From positions 2,557,633 to 2,621,632 of the forward strand of contig NZ_CP154351.1 of assembly GCF_039519235.1 (NCBI RefSeq): a DNA stretch of 64,000 nucleotides. The letters run 5' to 3'. Under the pieces are notes generated by a model. It was given only the letters and a program-made list of their open reading frames with translations. It was not told the origin of the DNA and did no database searches. A program made the position numbers and the translations under genes. Below, one piece after another: positions 7,507 through 15,555 of the stretch (position 1 is its first letter; every line of letters starts with the position of its first letter). The DNA is from Micrococcus sp. 2A. GTDB lineage: Bacteria; Actinomycetota; Actinomycetes; Actinomycetales; Micrococcaceae.

Positions 7507-8259
7507 TCACGCCTCGTCGGGCGCCCGGTCCTCCGCGTCGGCGATGACATCCTCCAGAGCCTGCAGGTGGGGTTCGGCGTCGTCCCCGGCGCCCAGGTCG
7601 GCCAGCGCGAGGCGGAGGGCCTCGAGCAGCTCGCCAGCCTTTGCGTCCGCGGCGGCGGAACTCCAGCTCTCCCGCCAGGGCTCCTGAGTGGCGTCCTGCT
7701 GCTGGAGGAAGATGAGCCGCTCGACGTCGTCGGCCGGGATCTTGAGTTCCTCACCCCACGCCTGCATGGTCTCCACGTACGTGGCGTACTTGCGGGGGTA
7801 GGTCCAGCCATCGCCGATCCGGACGTCGACGTCCTTCGCGTGCTCGGCGAACCAGGCGCGCACAACCGAGTCGAGGACGGGGGCGATGTCGGACTCCCGG
7901 TGGGCCTTGGTGAGGAAGGAGAGGTACTTGGTGCCGAAGGCCGCGCCGAGGTGCTCGAGGCAGCCGACCCCGCTCTTGCGCTGCTGCCGGACATGCTCGA
8001 AGGCCGCGGGCCCGCCCTGCTCGAGGGTGATGCGGGTGACGTCGGCGAGCTGCTCCTCGAACCCGGGCTGCGCCATGATGCGCTCCACCCGGGAGGGGCC
8101 GTAGCCGACCCGTCCGTATCCCCACACCATCGCGGCGATGAAGGCGTCCCGCTGCACGGCGCGGTCCTCGGCGGTCACCTTCGCGGCGTAGCCGGTGACG
8201 ACGGCGCGGGTCAGCGGCTCGCACTCGAGGCAGGCGGGCAGGTCGGGCACGGGAGGCAT
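7507..8259 (-). CDS. OGG-fold (8-oxoguanine glycosylase-like) protein, tentative
   Basis: This 250-residue protein has features I associate with the family annotated as 8-oxoguanine DNA glycosylase OGG fold: FIAAMVWGYGRVGYG near residue 40, CLEHLGAAFGTKYLSFL near residue 105, PVLDSVVRAWF near 128, and W-x(6)-Y-x-x-Y-V-x-x-M-x-x-W-G toward the end. The helix-hairpin-helix glycosylase function is not certain, because no clear catalytic Lys/Asp pair can be assigned by eye. It starts 6 bp after the DinB-family gene and shares its strand, so the two probably form one transcript. Confidence 0.6.
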   Translation of the reverse strand: MPPVPDLPACLECEPLTRAVVTGYAAKVTAEDRAVQRDAFIAAMVWGYGRVGYGPSRVERIMAQPGFEEQLADVTRITLEQGGPAAFEHVRQQRKSGVGCLEHLGAAFGTKYLSFLTKAHRESDIAPVLDSVVRAWFAEHAKDVDVRIGDGWTYPRKYATYVETMQAWGEELKIPADDVERLIFLQQQDATQEPWRESWSSAAADAKAGELLEALRLALADLGAGDDAEPHLQALEDVIADAEDRAPDEA

Positions 8260-8265
8260 GTGCCT

Positions 8266-8862
8266 TCAGTTCCGGCCCGGTCCGCCGCTCCCCTCCGCGA
8301 TGGCGGTCAGACGGTCCACGTGGGCGGCCCAGCGGTCGGCGTCCCACGGGGGCAGGTTGTTCCCCGGGGCGCGCAGGCCGGCCTGCCCGTCGATCTGCTC
8401 CCGCAGGATGTCCGCGTGGCCGGCGTGCCGGGCCTCGTCCAGGGCGACGTGCGCGATGATCTGCGCGAGCGTGACCTCCGCCTTGTCGTCGGGCCACCAC
8501 GCCACCCGCCCGGGGGCGTCGGCGCCGAGGGCCGTGATGGTCGCGTCCGCGTGGGCGAAGCAGCGGCGGGCGAACTCGAGGACGTCCTCGAGGGACTCAC
8601 CCTCGGCGGCGAACATGTCCACGTTGTCCTCCTCCGGCTGCCCCGCCGCCGCCCAGGGCAGCTGCACCTCGGCGGGGCGGCCGAACGTCTCGCCGAAGTA
8701 CTCCAGCTCGATGACGGCGGCGTGCTTGACCAGTCCCAGCAGGTTGGTGCCGGTGGGAGTGCGCGGCAGGCGGGCGTCGCGCTCGCTGAGGCCCTCGAGC
8801 TTCTGCAGGAGGGCCGCGCGCTGGCGGCGCAGCCCGTCGTGGAGGATCTGCTTGTGGTCCAT
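8266..8862 (-). CDS. DinB-family (DUF664) protein
   Basis: This 198-residue protein has the DinB/DUF664 four-helix layout: start MDHKQILHDGLRRQRAALLQKLEGLSE, the GLVKHAAVIELEYF segment with the first metal-binding histidine, and the C-terminal HVALDEARHAGHADILREQIDG helix with two more histidines in the H-x(7)-H arrangement. Members are metal-binding enzymes, including thiol-dependent S-transferases and isomerases; in actinobacteria many are thought to use mycothiol. The substrate is unknown. A CAGGAT box lies 6 bases before the ATG. It is followed directly by the OGG-fold gene, probably in one operon. Confidence 0.85.
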   Translation of the reverse strand: MDHKQILHDGLRRQRAALLQKLEGLSERDARLPRTPTGTNLLGLVKHAAVIELEYFGETFGRPAEVQLPWAAAGQPEEDNVDMFAAEGESLEDVLEFARRCFAHADATITALGADAPGRVAWWPDDKAEVTLAQIIAHVALDEARHAGHADILREQIDGQAGLRAPGNNLPPWDADRWAAHVDRLTAIAEGSGGPGRN

Positions 8863-8885
8863 GAGGTGATCCTGCCCCAGAGCAA

Positions 8886-9172
8886 TCAGGCCGCGAACCC
8901 CCGCACGAGCTCAGCCACCCGCTCCGGCGCCTCCAGGTGCACGTCGTGCCCCGCACCGGGCACCTGCACGTGCCGCACATCCGGGCGCCGACGCCGCATC
9001 TCGTCCAGCTCTCCGGCGGGCACGTACCCGTTCTCCCCGCTGATCAGCAGGGTTGGCGCGCCGATCTGCCCCCATTCCTCCCACCGGGGCCGCTCGTGGA
9101 CGGGCCACAGGGCGGTCTCCAGCACGTCGACGTCGAAGCGTGGCACCCAGCCGGCGTCCGTTTCCTCGAGCC
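8886..9172 (-). pseudogene. Alpha/beta hydrolase, C-terminal remnant
   Basis: The minus strand encodes the end of an alpha/beta hydrolase: GAPTLLISGENGYVPAGELDEM, then HVQVPGAGHDVHLEAPERVAELVRGFAA. The catalytic histidine lies in GAGHDVHLE. The N-terminal half with the nucleophile elbow is missing. Near 9172 the frame is replaced by the antisense of a GNAT remnant. The reading frame stays open past the junction, but those residues are not hydrolase. No functional enzyme is expected. Confidence 0.8.
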
Positions 9173-9459
9173 CCTCGCGTCCGTGGCGTACGCGGTCCTT
9201 CGGCAGGACTGGGCCTCCGGCACGACGACGCCGGTCCCCGCCGACGTCGACGTCCCGGGTGGAGCGCGGGGATGGCGCGGTTGCGGGCGGCCCCGCCCCT
9301 GACTGGCCGTTGCGCACCGCGCGCCTGACGCTGCGCCCGCACCGGGAGGACGGCCCCGGCTGGCCCTGCCGGATCGGTGTCCCTGGTGGGGGAGAACGCG
9401 GGCATGCCCGTGGGGGACGTGATCCTGTGGCTGACGGACCGCGAGTCATCCCGCGGGCC
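9170..9459 (+). pseudogene. GNAT acetyltransferase remnant (copy 2)
   Basis: This is homologous to 11671-12067 of the intact tandem-GNAT gene: the end of the first GNAT domain (ASVAYAVLRQDWASG), the linker, and pieces of the second domain with the same internal deletion as copy 1 at 1358-1560. Homology stops after the DRE codons. Its left end cuts off the alpha/beta hydrolase remnant. Confidence 0.8.
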
Positions 9460-10648
9460 TCACCTCGTGTGTTCGCCTGACCATAGCCGGGGCACTACAT
9501 ACGGCACTGAGGCTGGTCAACCCTGTAGACCGCCCCCGTCAACCACGCCGGCCCGCACGCGCGGCGAACTCGTCCAGACAGGCGAGCACCTCGGTGGCCA
9601 GCCACACCCGGTTCCGACGCTGGCTGGAGACCGGCTGCAGCGCACCGGCCTCGACAAGCTGGTCCACGGCCCGCTGGGCGGCCGGGCGCGAGACACCCAG
9701 CGCCTGGGCCAGATGGTCCACGGTCACGGCAGGCTGCGCGATGATCACCGCGAGCGCCCGCCAGACCGCCGCGTCCCGCCGGGCAGTGAGCCGCTCGCGC
9801 CAGCCGGTCAGGGCCTCGTCCAGGTCCGCGACGAGCTCTCGGCCGTTGTCGACGGCGGCCAGGGCGGCCTGCGCGAAGCGGCGCACGATGGGCGCGGGGT
9901 CGCCGTCGCGGTAGGCGGTGAGGGCGTCGAAGTATCCGGCCGTGTCCGTGAGGAGTCCCGCGGAGAGGGGCACCCCCATACGGGTGATCGCGCCGGCCCG
10001 GTGCAACACGGCGTGCACGAGGACGCGCCCGGTGCGGCCGTTGCCGTCCGCGAACGGGTGGATGGTCTCGAACTGGGCGTGCGCGATGGCGGCCTGCACG
10101 AGGGCGGGTACGTCCGTGCGTCGCAGATAGGCGAAGAGATCGTCCATCCCGGCACGCAGGCGCTCCGGGTGGGGCGGGACGAACTGCGCCGTGTGCGGCG
10201 TGGGCGCCCCTCCCCCGATCCACCCCTGCGCATCGCGGTAGGCGCCCGGCCGGGCATGCTCCTGACCGTCCATGAGGGCACGATGGGCGGCCAGCAGGGC
10301 GGGCTCGTCGAGGTCGGCGGCCAGCCGGGAAGCAGCGCCCATGGCCCTCACGTTCGCCGCCACGAGCGCTGCGTTCGGGCGGGTGCGTTCGCCGAGAGTC
10401 GCCAGGGCGAGGGCTCGCGCGCCCGCGGTGATGTGCTCGATCTGCGAGGAGGACGCGGACTCAGTGCGCAGGAGCACCGCGTCGATCGGGGCGATCTCTC
10501 CAGTGAGCCCCGGGAGGGCGTGGCTGATCTCAGCATCGAAGCGCACGACGGCGGCCGTCGCCTCCTCGACCTCGGTGGCCAGATCGGAGGGCAGGTCGAA
10601 CCCGAGTCGGGCGATACGGGCTGGGAGCGCGGCTCGATACGGGCCCGA
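9262..10648. repeat. Duplicated block, copy 2 (GNAT remnant plus intact Fic gene)
   Basis: This is the partner of 1358-2547, in the same orientation. It contains the 198 bases deleted in copy 1, and here the block continues into the complete Fic N terminus. It is therefore the more ancestral copy. Confidence 0.85.
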
Positions 10649-10759
10649 CGCGCGCACGCGAGCGCGGCGGGTGAGGACGCCGGCGTCGTCGGGGTCCGCG
10701 GTCCAGGGGCGCTGCTCCCACCCGACGACCCACGGGGTCGGGCGCAGATCGTTGCTCAT
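9539..10759 (-). CDS. Fic-domain protein with C-terminal winged helix
   Basis: This 406-residue Fic protein has a Fic_N-type N-terminal helix region, the catalytic loop HPFADGNGRTGR at 234-245 (H234 is the base; the anion hole is complete), the target-docking flap with GWIGGGAPTP and FVPP at about 180-196, and a C-terminal winged helix (VDHLAQALGVSRPAAQRAVDQLVEAG). Fic enzymes transfer AMP or other nucleotide groups to protein hydroxyls. The segment SSSQIEH at 103-109 resembles the S-x-x-x-E-G/N autoinhibitory motif, but the last residue is H. The gene is presumably autoregulated: a perfect 9-bp inverted repeat lies 11 bp upstream. A degraded duplicate is at 1631-2547. The target is unknown. 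Confidence 0.9.
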   Translation of the reverse strand: MSNDLRPTPWVVGWEQRPWTADPDDAGVLTRRARVRASGPYRAALPARIARLGFDLPSDLATEVEEATAAVVRFDAEISHALPGLTGEIAPIDAVLLRTESASSSQIEHITAGARALALATLGERTRPNAALVAANVRAMGAASRLAADLDEPALLAAHRALMDGQEHARPGAYRDAQGWIGGGAPTPHTAQFVPPHPERLRAGMDDLFAYLRRTDVPALVQAAIAHAQFETIHPFADGNGRTGRVLVHAVLHRAGAITRMGVPLSAGLLTDTAGYFDALTAYRDGDPAPIVRRFAQAALAAVDNGRELVADLDEALTGWRERLTARRDAAVWRALAVIIAQPAVTVDHLAQALGVSRPAAQRAVDQLVEAGALQPVSSQRRNRVWLATEVLACLDEFAARAGRRG

Positions 10760-10769
10760 GCCACAACCT

Positions 10770-10799
10770 TACGCAACGTTATGTCTAGAGCGTTGCGTA
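10770..10799 (-). promoter_or_regulatory. Perfect inverted repeat upstream of the Fic gene
   Basis: TACGCAACG (10770-10778) and CGTTGCGTA (10791-10799) form a perfect 9-bp inverted repeat with a 12-bp A+T-rich centre, 11 bp before the ATG. Position and symmetry suggest an operator overlapping the promoter. The winged helix of the Fic protein is the obvious candidate ligand (inference). Confidence 0.55.
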
Positions 10800-10827
10800 C
10801 TTCTGGGCGTCGTGAGATGGAAAGCCG

Positions 10828-11140
10828 TCAGCCCCGGGCCCGATGCTCCGAGGCGAGCATCGCGTCAGTGACGCCGTCCACCCAGCCGCGGGTGCGGTGC
10901 AGTGACGCCTCCTTGAAGGTGCCCTCGTGGCGCAGGCCGACCTTCTCCATCACGCGCGGGATGGGCGCGTTGTCCGCGAAGGCGTGAGCCTCCACGGGTC
11001 GGACGCCGAGGCCCGCGAAGGCGAGGTCCAGCAGGGCACAGGCCAGCTCGGTGGCGTGGCCCCGGCCGGCGTGGGCCGTTGCTATGGTCCAGCCGATCTC
11101 GGCCTGCGCGTCCCGGGCTTCCTCGCGCGGCGCGCCGCGA
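10828..11140 (-). pseudogene. GNAT (RimJ/RimL-type) acetyltransferase, C-terminal remnant
   Basis: The minus strand reads EIGWTIATAHAGRGHATELA, then ...VEAHAFADNAPIPRVMEKVGL, RHEGTFKEASLHRTRGWVDG and SEHRARG before the stop. These are the acetyl-CoA-binding and later parts of a RimJ-like GNAT. The N-terminal half is absent; upstream of the EIGW codons the frame turns into unrelated sequence. A closely similar tail is fused to an alcohol dehydrogenase fragment at 26393-27127. Confidence 0.75.
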
Positions 11141-11212
11141 GGTCGAGGAGGGGCGTGGCCATGGGGTCACGGCAGCGGGCGGCGGTGACGTCCCTCCCCT
11201 ACTCTCGGCCCC

Positions 11213-12355
11213 ATGGACGTCACCTTCGCTCCGCTCGACCCGGCAGGCGCCGACCGGGACGCGCTCGTCGCCCTGCTCACCGAGAACGCGTGGCCGTTCC
11301 ACACGCGCCCGCGCGTCAGCCGGCCGGAGGCGGAGAAGGCCGTCGATGGCGGCGCCTGGGAGGATGAGGACCACCGCACCTTCTGGATCGAGCATCCCGA
11401 GCACGGCCGCGTCGGCGTGGTGCGCCTGGAGGACCTCACGGACCCCACCCCCTTGTTCGACCTGCGCGTGGCGGAGCGGTTCCGCGGGCGCGGGCTCGGC
11501 GCGCAGATCCTCACCGCGCTCACCCGGCACGTCTTCGAGACGATGCCCGCGGTGGACCGCTTCGACGGCCGGACCCGCGAGGACAACGTCCCCATGCTGC
11601 GCACCTTCCGCCGGGCCGGCTGGGTCAAGGAGGCGCACTACCGGCGCGGCTGGCCCGTGGACGGCGGCGAGCCGCTCGCGTCCGTGGCCTACGCAACGTT
11701 GCGCCAGGACTGGGCGTCCGGCACGACGACGCCGGTCCCCGCCGACGTCGACGCCCCGCCTCCGGCGGGGCGCAAGGAGGGCGCGGCTGCGGGCGGCCGC
11801 GCCCCTGACTGGCCGTTGCCCACCGCGCGGCTGACGCTGCGGCCGCACCGGGAGGACGACTTCGGCTGGTTGCAGGAGATGTACACGCAGCCCGAGGTGG
11901 TGCGCCACCTGCTGGACGAGCCCTGGGACGAGGCGACCGCGCGGGCGAAGCTGGCCAAGCGGATCACGTGGGACGGCCTCGGCGGCCCGTCCGGGGCGGT
12001 GTCCCTGGTGGTGGAGCACGCGGGCGTCCCCGTGGGTGACGTGATCCTGTGGCTGACGGACCGCGAGCGCGGTGTCGCGGAGATCGGCTGGGCACTGGAT
12101 CCGCGGCATGCCGGTCAAAGCTTCGCCCGGGAGGCCGCGGCTGCGCTGCTGGACCTGGGGTTCGAGACGTCTGGCCTGCACCGGGTGGTGGCACAGATGG
12201 ATGCCCGCAACACGGCGTCCGCCCGACTGGCCGAGACGCTCGGGATGCGTCGAGAGGCACACCACCGGCAGGACCTGTGGAGCAAGGGCGAGTGGACGGG
12301 CACCCTCGTCTACGCGATGCTCGCGAGCGACCGGGGGGTGAGGGGCCATCTATGA
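11213..12355 (+). CDS. Tandem-GNAT acetyltransferase
   Basis: This 380-residue protein has two acetyltransferase domains. The first (about 1-155) has the acetyl-CoA loop VAERFRGRGLGAQILTALTRH and the later TREDNVPMLRTFRRAGW. The second (about 200-375) is RimJ/RimL-like with TARLTLRPHREDD, RGVAEIGWALDPRHAGQSFAREAA and MDARNTASARLAETLGMRRE. An alanine/proline-rich linker (about 172-198) joins them. Substrates are unknown. In the second domain the loop reads H-A-G-Q-S-F-A instead of the usual G-x-G-x-A, so CoA binding there may be weaker. This gene is the source of the two remnants at 1358-1560 and 9170-9459. Confidence 0.85.
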   Translation: MDVTFAPLDPAGADRDALVALLTENAWPFHTRPRVSRPEAEKAVDGGAWEDEDHRTFWIEHPEHGRVGVVRLEDLTDPTPLFDLRVAERFRGRGLGAQILTALTRHVFETMPAVDRFDGRTREDNVPMLRTFRRAGWVKEAHYRRGWPVDGGEPLASVAYATLRQDWASGTTTPVPADVDAPPPAGRKEGAAAGGRAPDWPLPTARLTLRPHREDDFGWLQEMYTQPEVVRHLLDEPWDEATARAKLAKRITWDGLGGPSGAVSLVVEHAGVPVGDVILWLTDRERGVAEIGWALDPRHAGQSFAREAAAALLDLGFETSGLHRVVAQMDARNTASARLAETLGMRREAHHRQDLWSKGEWTGTLVYAMLASDRGVRGHL

Positions 12356-12403
12356 CGACAAAGGCAACGTCAGCTCCGGAAGAACAGCCTAGGGCCCCGT
12401 GGC

Positions 12404-12455
12404 GAAAGAGAAATCCCCCACCTGCGCATCGTGGAGAGGCGTGGGGGATGCGGTG
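12404..12455 (-). ncRNA. Orphan copy of the Abi_2-associated hairpin RNA
   Basis: The minus strand has the stem ATCCCCCAC (12449-12441) / GTGGGGGAT (12421-12413), a loop containing GCCTCTCCACGATGCGCA, and a T-rich tail. The loop matches that of the RNA at 6371-6420 except for one C/T change. The stem is one pair longer and the flanks are unrelated. No Abi_2 gene lies nearby, and the -10 region is not convincing here. It may be a leftover of a lost toxin locus, or a spare antitoxin. Confidence 0.5.
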
Positions 12456-12576
12456 ATGTGAACGTTCGCATCCATGCGCACCGAGGTCGGCGTGTCGGGC
12501 GCAATCCGTGCCGCCGAACGGACTTCTACGCTCACCCCATGTAGCTCGACACCGTGAGGGGGTGGACTCGCGAGGC

Positions 12577-13026
12577 TCACCAGGTGTGCGGACCGAGGTC
12601 CTCGAGGATCTCCAGGTCGAGAAGCCACTCGTCAGGGCGGGGAGTCTCGGGGAGCACCGGCTCGTAGGCGCCGACGTAGACGACCTCCCCCATACTGAGG
12701 CCGGTGGCCTCCTCCGGCTCAAGGATCGTCAGATCAGCGTGGCCGGGGACGCGGTCGATCTCGGCGAGCCGCCCCGAGGGCCACACCTCGTGTGCCGCCC
12801 TCACCACGGCCCGCACACGACGCAACGGGATCGACCCGGCGGGGCTGCCGTCGTCGTGATGGGTGACGATCCAGCCTGCAGATGCCAGGGGCCCAGCCTG
12901 ACTCACTCCCCGGGAGGGCAGCAGGATCAGCTCGTGGACTTCCCCCACGGCGATCGGGTCACCGCAGCATTCCTGCTCCCAGTCCGAGAGCGAGGCGCGG
13001 CCGACGGCGCCGACGGTGATGTCCAT
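12577..13026 (-). CDS. Hypothetical protein, 149 residues
   Basis: No family is recognised. The protein begins MDITVGAVGRASLSDWEQECCGDPIAVGEVHELILLPSRG and ends DEWLLDLEILEDLGPHTW; it is acidic and soluble with beta-like segments. Two ATGs stand in tandem (13029, 13026). The -10 box TACACT (13038-13033) places the transcription start 6-7 bases on, at the second ATG, so a leaderless mRNA beginning at 13026 is likely. The paired cysteines at CC (residues 20-21) could be structural. It precedes the orphan hairpin RNA on the same strand. Confidence 0.6.
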   Translation of the reverse strand: MDITVGAVGRASLSDWEQECCGDPIAVGEVHELILLPSRGVSQAGPLASAGWIVTHHDDGSPAGSIPLRRVRAVVRAAHEVWPSGRLAEIDRVPGHADLTILEPEEATGLSMGEVVYVGAYEPVLPETPRPDEWLLDLEILEDLGPHTW

Positions 13027-13161
13027 CATCGGAGTGTAGGGGCGGGGCCTCACCCGAGGGCGCGTGGGGCGTCTTCACCGGTGATGCTGGGGATTGGACT
13101 TGAGGCCAGACGAGTGAAGGCCCGGACAACTCACCCTCACCGCGTACATAGGTTCGACGCC

Positions 13162-13437
13162 ATGACGCGAACGGGAGCCTTCACCATCGCGGGACTGGCC
13201 GCCTTCGCCATCTCCACCGGCATCCTGGTTCTCCTGCTGATCACGGGCTCGGAGACGCCTCGGGAGACGATGGCCTTCTTCGCCCTGATCATCGGCTGCT
13301 ACGCACTGTCCGCGCTCTGCTTCGCTGCGGCGAAACGCGTTCTGCTGGCGCTGCTGTCCGGCGCGCTGGCTGTCGTCAGCTTCCCGCTCGCCCTGTTCAT
13401 CGGGTACGTCGTGGAGATGCTTCAGAGCCAGCAGTGA
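13162..13437 (+). CDS. Small membrane protein, 91 residues
   Basis: Three hydrophobic segments are visible: residues 8-29 (TIAGLAAFAISTGILVLLLI), 38-56 (AFFALIIGCYALSALCFAA) and 61-86 (LLALLSGALAVVSFPLALFI). The loops are short and the N terminus is basic. There is no family match. The ATG at 13162 follows a TACATA box by 11 bases. It lies between a hypothetical gene and gene debris; function unknown. Confidence 0.55.
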   Translation: MTRTGAFTIAGLAAFAISTGILVLLLITGSETPRETMAFFALIIGCYALSALCFAAAKRVLLALLSGALAVVSFPLALFIGYVVEMLQSQQ

Positions 13438-13441
13438 CACC

Positions 13442-13529
13442 GCCCGGGGCACGCGTCACCCGGGGCGCTCCACCCTCGTTCCAGCGGGACAGGGTGAGGT
13501 GCCACAGCCCGGGGACCGTGCGAGACGGG
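13442..13529 (-). pseudogene. C-terminal remnant of an unidentified protein (copy 2)
   Basis: This copy of the gene end also seen at 4744-4868 reads DPSRTVPGLWHLTLSRWNEGGAPRVTR and lacks a start. It is cut at 13529, where a plus-strand GNAT fragment begins, so the junction joins pieces of two unrelated genes. Confidence 0.5.
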
Positions 13530-13642
13530 TCGCCTCCACGCGCGCCAATGTGCCCCTGTACGAGCGGCTCGGGTTCCGCGAGACCGGGCCCGTCACCGCC
13601 TACGGCACCGAGGACCTCACCGGCATGTGGTGGAAGGCCTGA
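13530..13642 (+). pseudogene. GNAT acetyltransferase, C-terminal remnant
   Basis: The plus strand reads ASTRANVPLYERLGFRETGP and then VTAYGTEDLTGMWWKA before the stop. The N-V-P-L-Y-E-R-L-G-F motif is typical of the last part of GNAT domains. The upstream domain is missing. It forms the left border of the glp region. Confidence 0.65.
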
Positions 13643-13718
13643 CCACGCCCACCCGGCGCGTGGCCGCCGCGTGGATACCCGCGGCCCGGGAGTGACGTCA
13701 TGGACCTCGGATCGTGCT

Positions 13719-13790
13719 GATACCGGATCTCGTGACGTGACACCGGGTATCGTGAGCCACGCCACTACGCTGTGCCTCCACCGATAAAGG
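13719..13790 (+). promoter_or_regulatory. glpD promoter region with inverted repeat
   Basis: GATACC (13719-13724) and GGTATC (13746-13751) form an inverted repeat, with the repeated heptamer-like CTCGTGA/ATCGTGA around it. A TACGCT box at 13766-13771 is a plausible -10, followed by the ribosome-binding site AAAGGAG shortly before the ATG of glpD. The repeat may be the operator of a glycerol repressor (inference). Confidence 0.4.
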
Positions 13791-13802
13791 AGCAACCCCT
13801 CC

Positions 13803-15542
13803 ATGCCGACCCTGCGAACCGTCCCCCTCTCCGCCGCCACGCGGGAGGATCACCTCGCCCGCCTCCGGGCCACCAGCCCGGAGGACCCCCTCGACATCCT
13901 GATCGTGGGCGGCGGCTCCACCGGCGTGGGCGCCGCGTTCGACGCAGCCACCCGCGGCCTCGACGTGGGCATCGTCGAGGCCCGCGACTGGGCCTCCGGG
14001 ACCTCGTCCCGCTCCTCCCGCCTCATGCACGGTGGCCTGCGCTACCTCGAGATGCTGGACGTCAAGCTGGTGTACGAGGCGCTGCGTGAGCGCGACCTGC
14101 TGCTCACCCAGACCGCGCCCCACCTGGTGCGCCCCCTGCGCTTCGTCTTCCCGTTCTTCCACAAGGTGATCGACCGCGGCTTCATCGGCGCCGGCGTCAC
14201 CATGTACGACGCCATGCAGTCGCTCGGCCGCCGCCGCGCGATGGGCGCGCACCGCCATCTCAGCCGCCGCTCCATGGCCGCGACCTTCCCCTCCCTCGAC
14301 GACGAGAAGATCGTCGGCGCGGTGGAGTACGCCGACGCCCAGTTCGACGACGCCCGCCTGGCCATGATGCTCGTGCGCTCCGCCGTGGACCACGGCGCCG
14401 TGGCCGCCAACTACACCGCCGTCACCGACTACCTGCGCGGCGACGACGGCCGTGTGCAGGGCGTGCGTGTCCGCGAGGAGACCTCCGGCGAGGAGTTCGA
14501 CGTGCACGCGCGCGCCGTCATCCTGGCCGGGGGCGTGTGGACCCAGGAGCAGCAGGAGCTGGCCGAGGCCGACGGCGGCCTCGAGGTGCTCGCCTCCAAG
14601 GGCGCCCACATCACCGTCCCGCGCGACCGCATCCGCGCCGACGCCGCCACCGGCGTGATCACCAAGACGGAGAAGTCCGTGCTGTTCCTCATCCCGTGGG
14701 ACGAGTACTGGGTGATCGGCACCACGGACACCCCGTGGGCGGAGGACGTGGCCCATCCGGCCACCACCGCGGACGACATCGACTACATCCTCGAGCACGC
14801 CAACGCTGTGCTGAAGGAGGACCTCACGCGTGACGACGTGATCGCCACGTACGCCGGCCTGCGCCCGCTCCTGCAGCCGGTCACCGGATCCGACGGCGGC
14901 TCCACCAAGATCTCCCGTGAGCACACCGTCACCGAGGTGGCCCCCGGCCTCACCGCCGTGGCCGGCGGCAAGTGGACCACGTACCGGGCCATGGCCGAGG
15001 ACGTCGTGGACTTCGTGGTGCGCGAGACCCACCCGACCCGTCCCAGCCTCACCGAGCGCATCCCCGTGCTCGGCGGCCTCGGCTACTCGGAGATCGAGGC
15101 GGAGGCGGACCGCATCGCCGCCGACTACGGCCTGGACGAGGCCCGCGTGGACCGGCTCCTGTTCCGCTACGGCACCGTGCTGCGCCACGTGCTCGACCTG
15201 ATCGACGCCGACCGGTCCCTGAGCGTCCCTCTCGCCGAGGCGCCGCGCTACCTGCGCGCCGAGATCGTCCACGCCGCCCGGGCCGAGGGCGTCGTCCACC
15301 TGGACGACGTCATCGAGCGCCGCACGCGCCTGTCCACCGAGGTCCGCGACCGTGGCGTCGCGGCGGCCGAGGAGATCGCGTCCCTCGTGGCCCCCGAGCT
15401 GGGCTGGGACGCTGAGCGCATCGCCGGTGAGATCCGCGCGTACAAGGACCTCGTCGCCGCACGCCTCCGCGGCGAGACCGCCCACGACGACGTCACCGCC
15501 GCCGCCGCGCTCGTAGCCGCCGACGCCGCCCCCATCCACTGA
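13803..15542 (+). CDS. glpD: Aerobic glycerol-3-phosphate dehydrogenase
   Basis: This 579-residue FAD enzyme oxidises sn-glycerol 3-phosphate to dihydroxyacetone phosphate at the membrane and passes electrons to quinones. The N-terminal FAD-binding fold is DILIVGGGSTGVGAAFDAATRG (31-52). It is followed by the GlpD motif WASGTSSRSSRLMHGGLRYLEM (about 65-86), the substrate-binding GTTDTPW (about 307) and GGKWTTYRAMAEDVV (about 388). The C-terminal helical DAO_C region is complete. It is the first gene of the glpD-glpF-glpK operon, and AAAGGAG precedes the ATG at good distance. Confidence 0.96.
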   Translation: MPTLRTVPLSAATREDHLARLRATSPEDPLDILIVGGGSTGVGAAFDAATRGLDVGIVEARDWASGTSSRSSRLMHGGLRYLEMLDVKLVYEALRERDLLLTQTAPHLVRPLRFVFPFFHKVIDRGFIGAGVTMYDAMQSLGRRRAMGAHRHLSRRSMAATFPSLDDEKIVGAVEYADAQFDDARLAMMLVRSAVDHGAVAANYTAVTDYLRGDDGRVQGVRVREETSGEEFDVHARAVILAGGVWTQEQQELAEADGGLEVLASKGAHITVPRDRIRADAATGVITKTEKSVLFLIPWDEYWVIGTTDTPWAEDVAHPATTADDIDYILEHANAVLKEDLTRDDVIATYAGLRPLLQPVTGSDGGSTKISREHTVTEVAPGLTAVAGGKWTTYRAMAEDVVDFVVRETHPTRPSLTERIPVLGGLGYSEIEAEADRIAADYGLDEARVDRLLFRYGTVLRHVLDLIDADRSLSVPLAEAPRYLRAEIVHAARAEGVVHLDDVIERRTRLSTEVRDRGVAAAEEIASLVAPELGWDAERIAGEIRAYKDLVAARLRGETAHDDVTAAAALVAADAAPIH

Positions 15543-15555
15543 GAGGAGCCCGTCC

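Noticed and set aside
10865..12349. A 494-residue minus-strand frame opposite the tandem-GNAT gene
   Set aside because: It is antisense to a well-conserved acetyltransferase and reads a wrong phase of the GNAT remnant.
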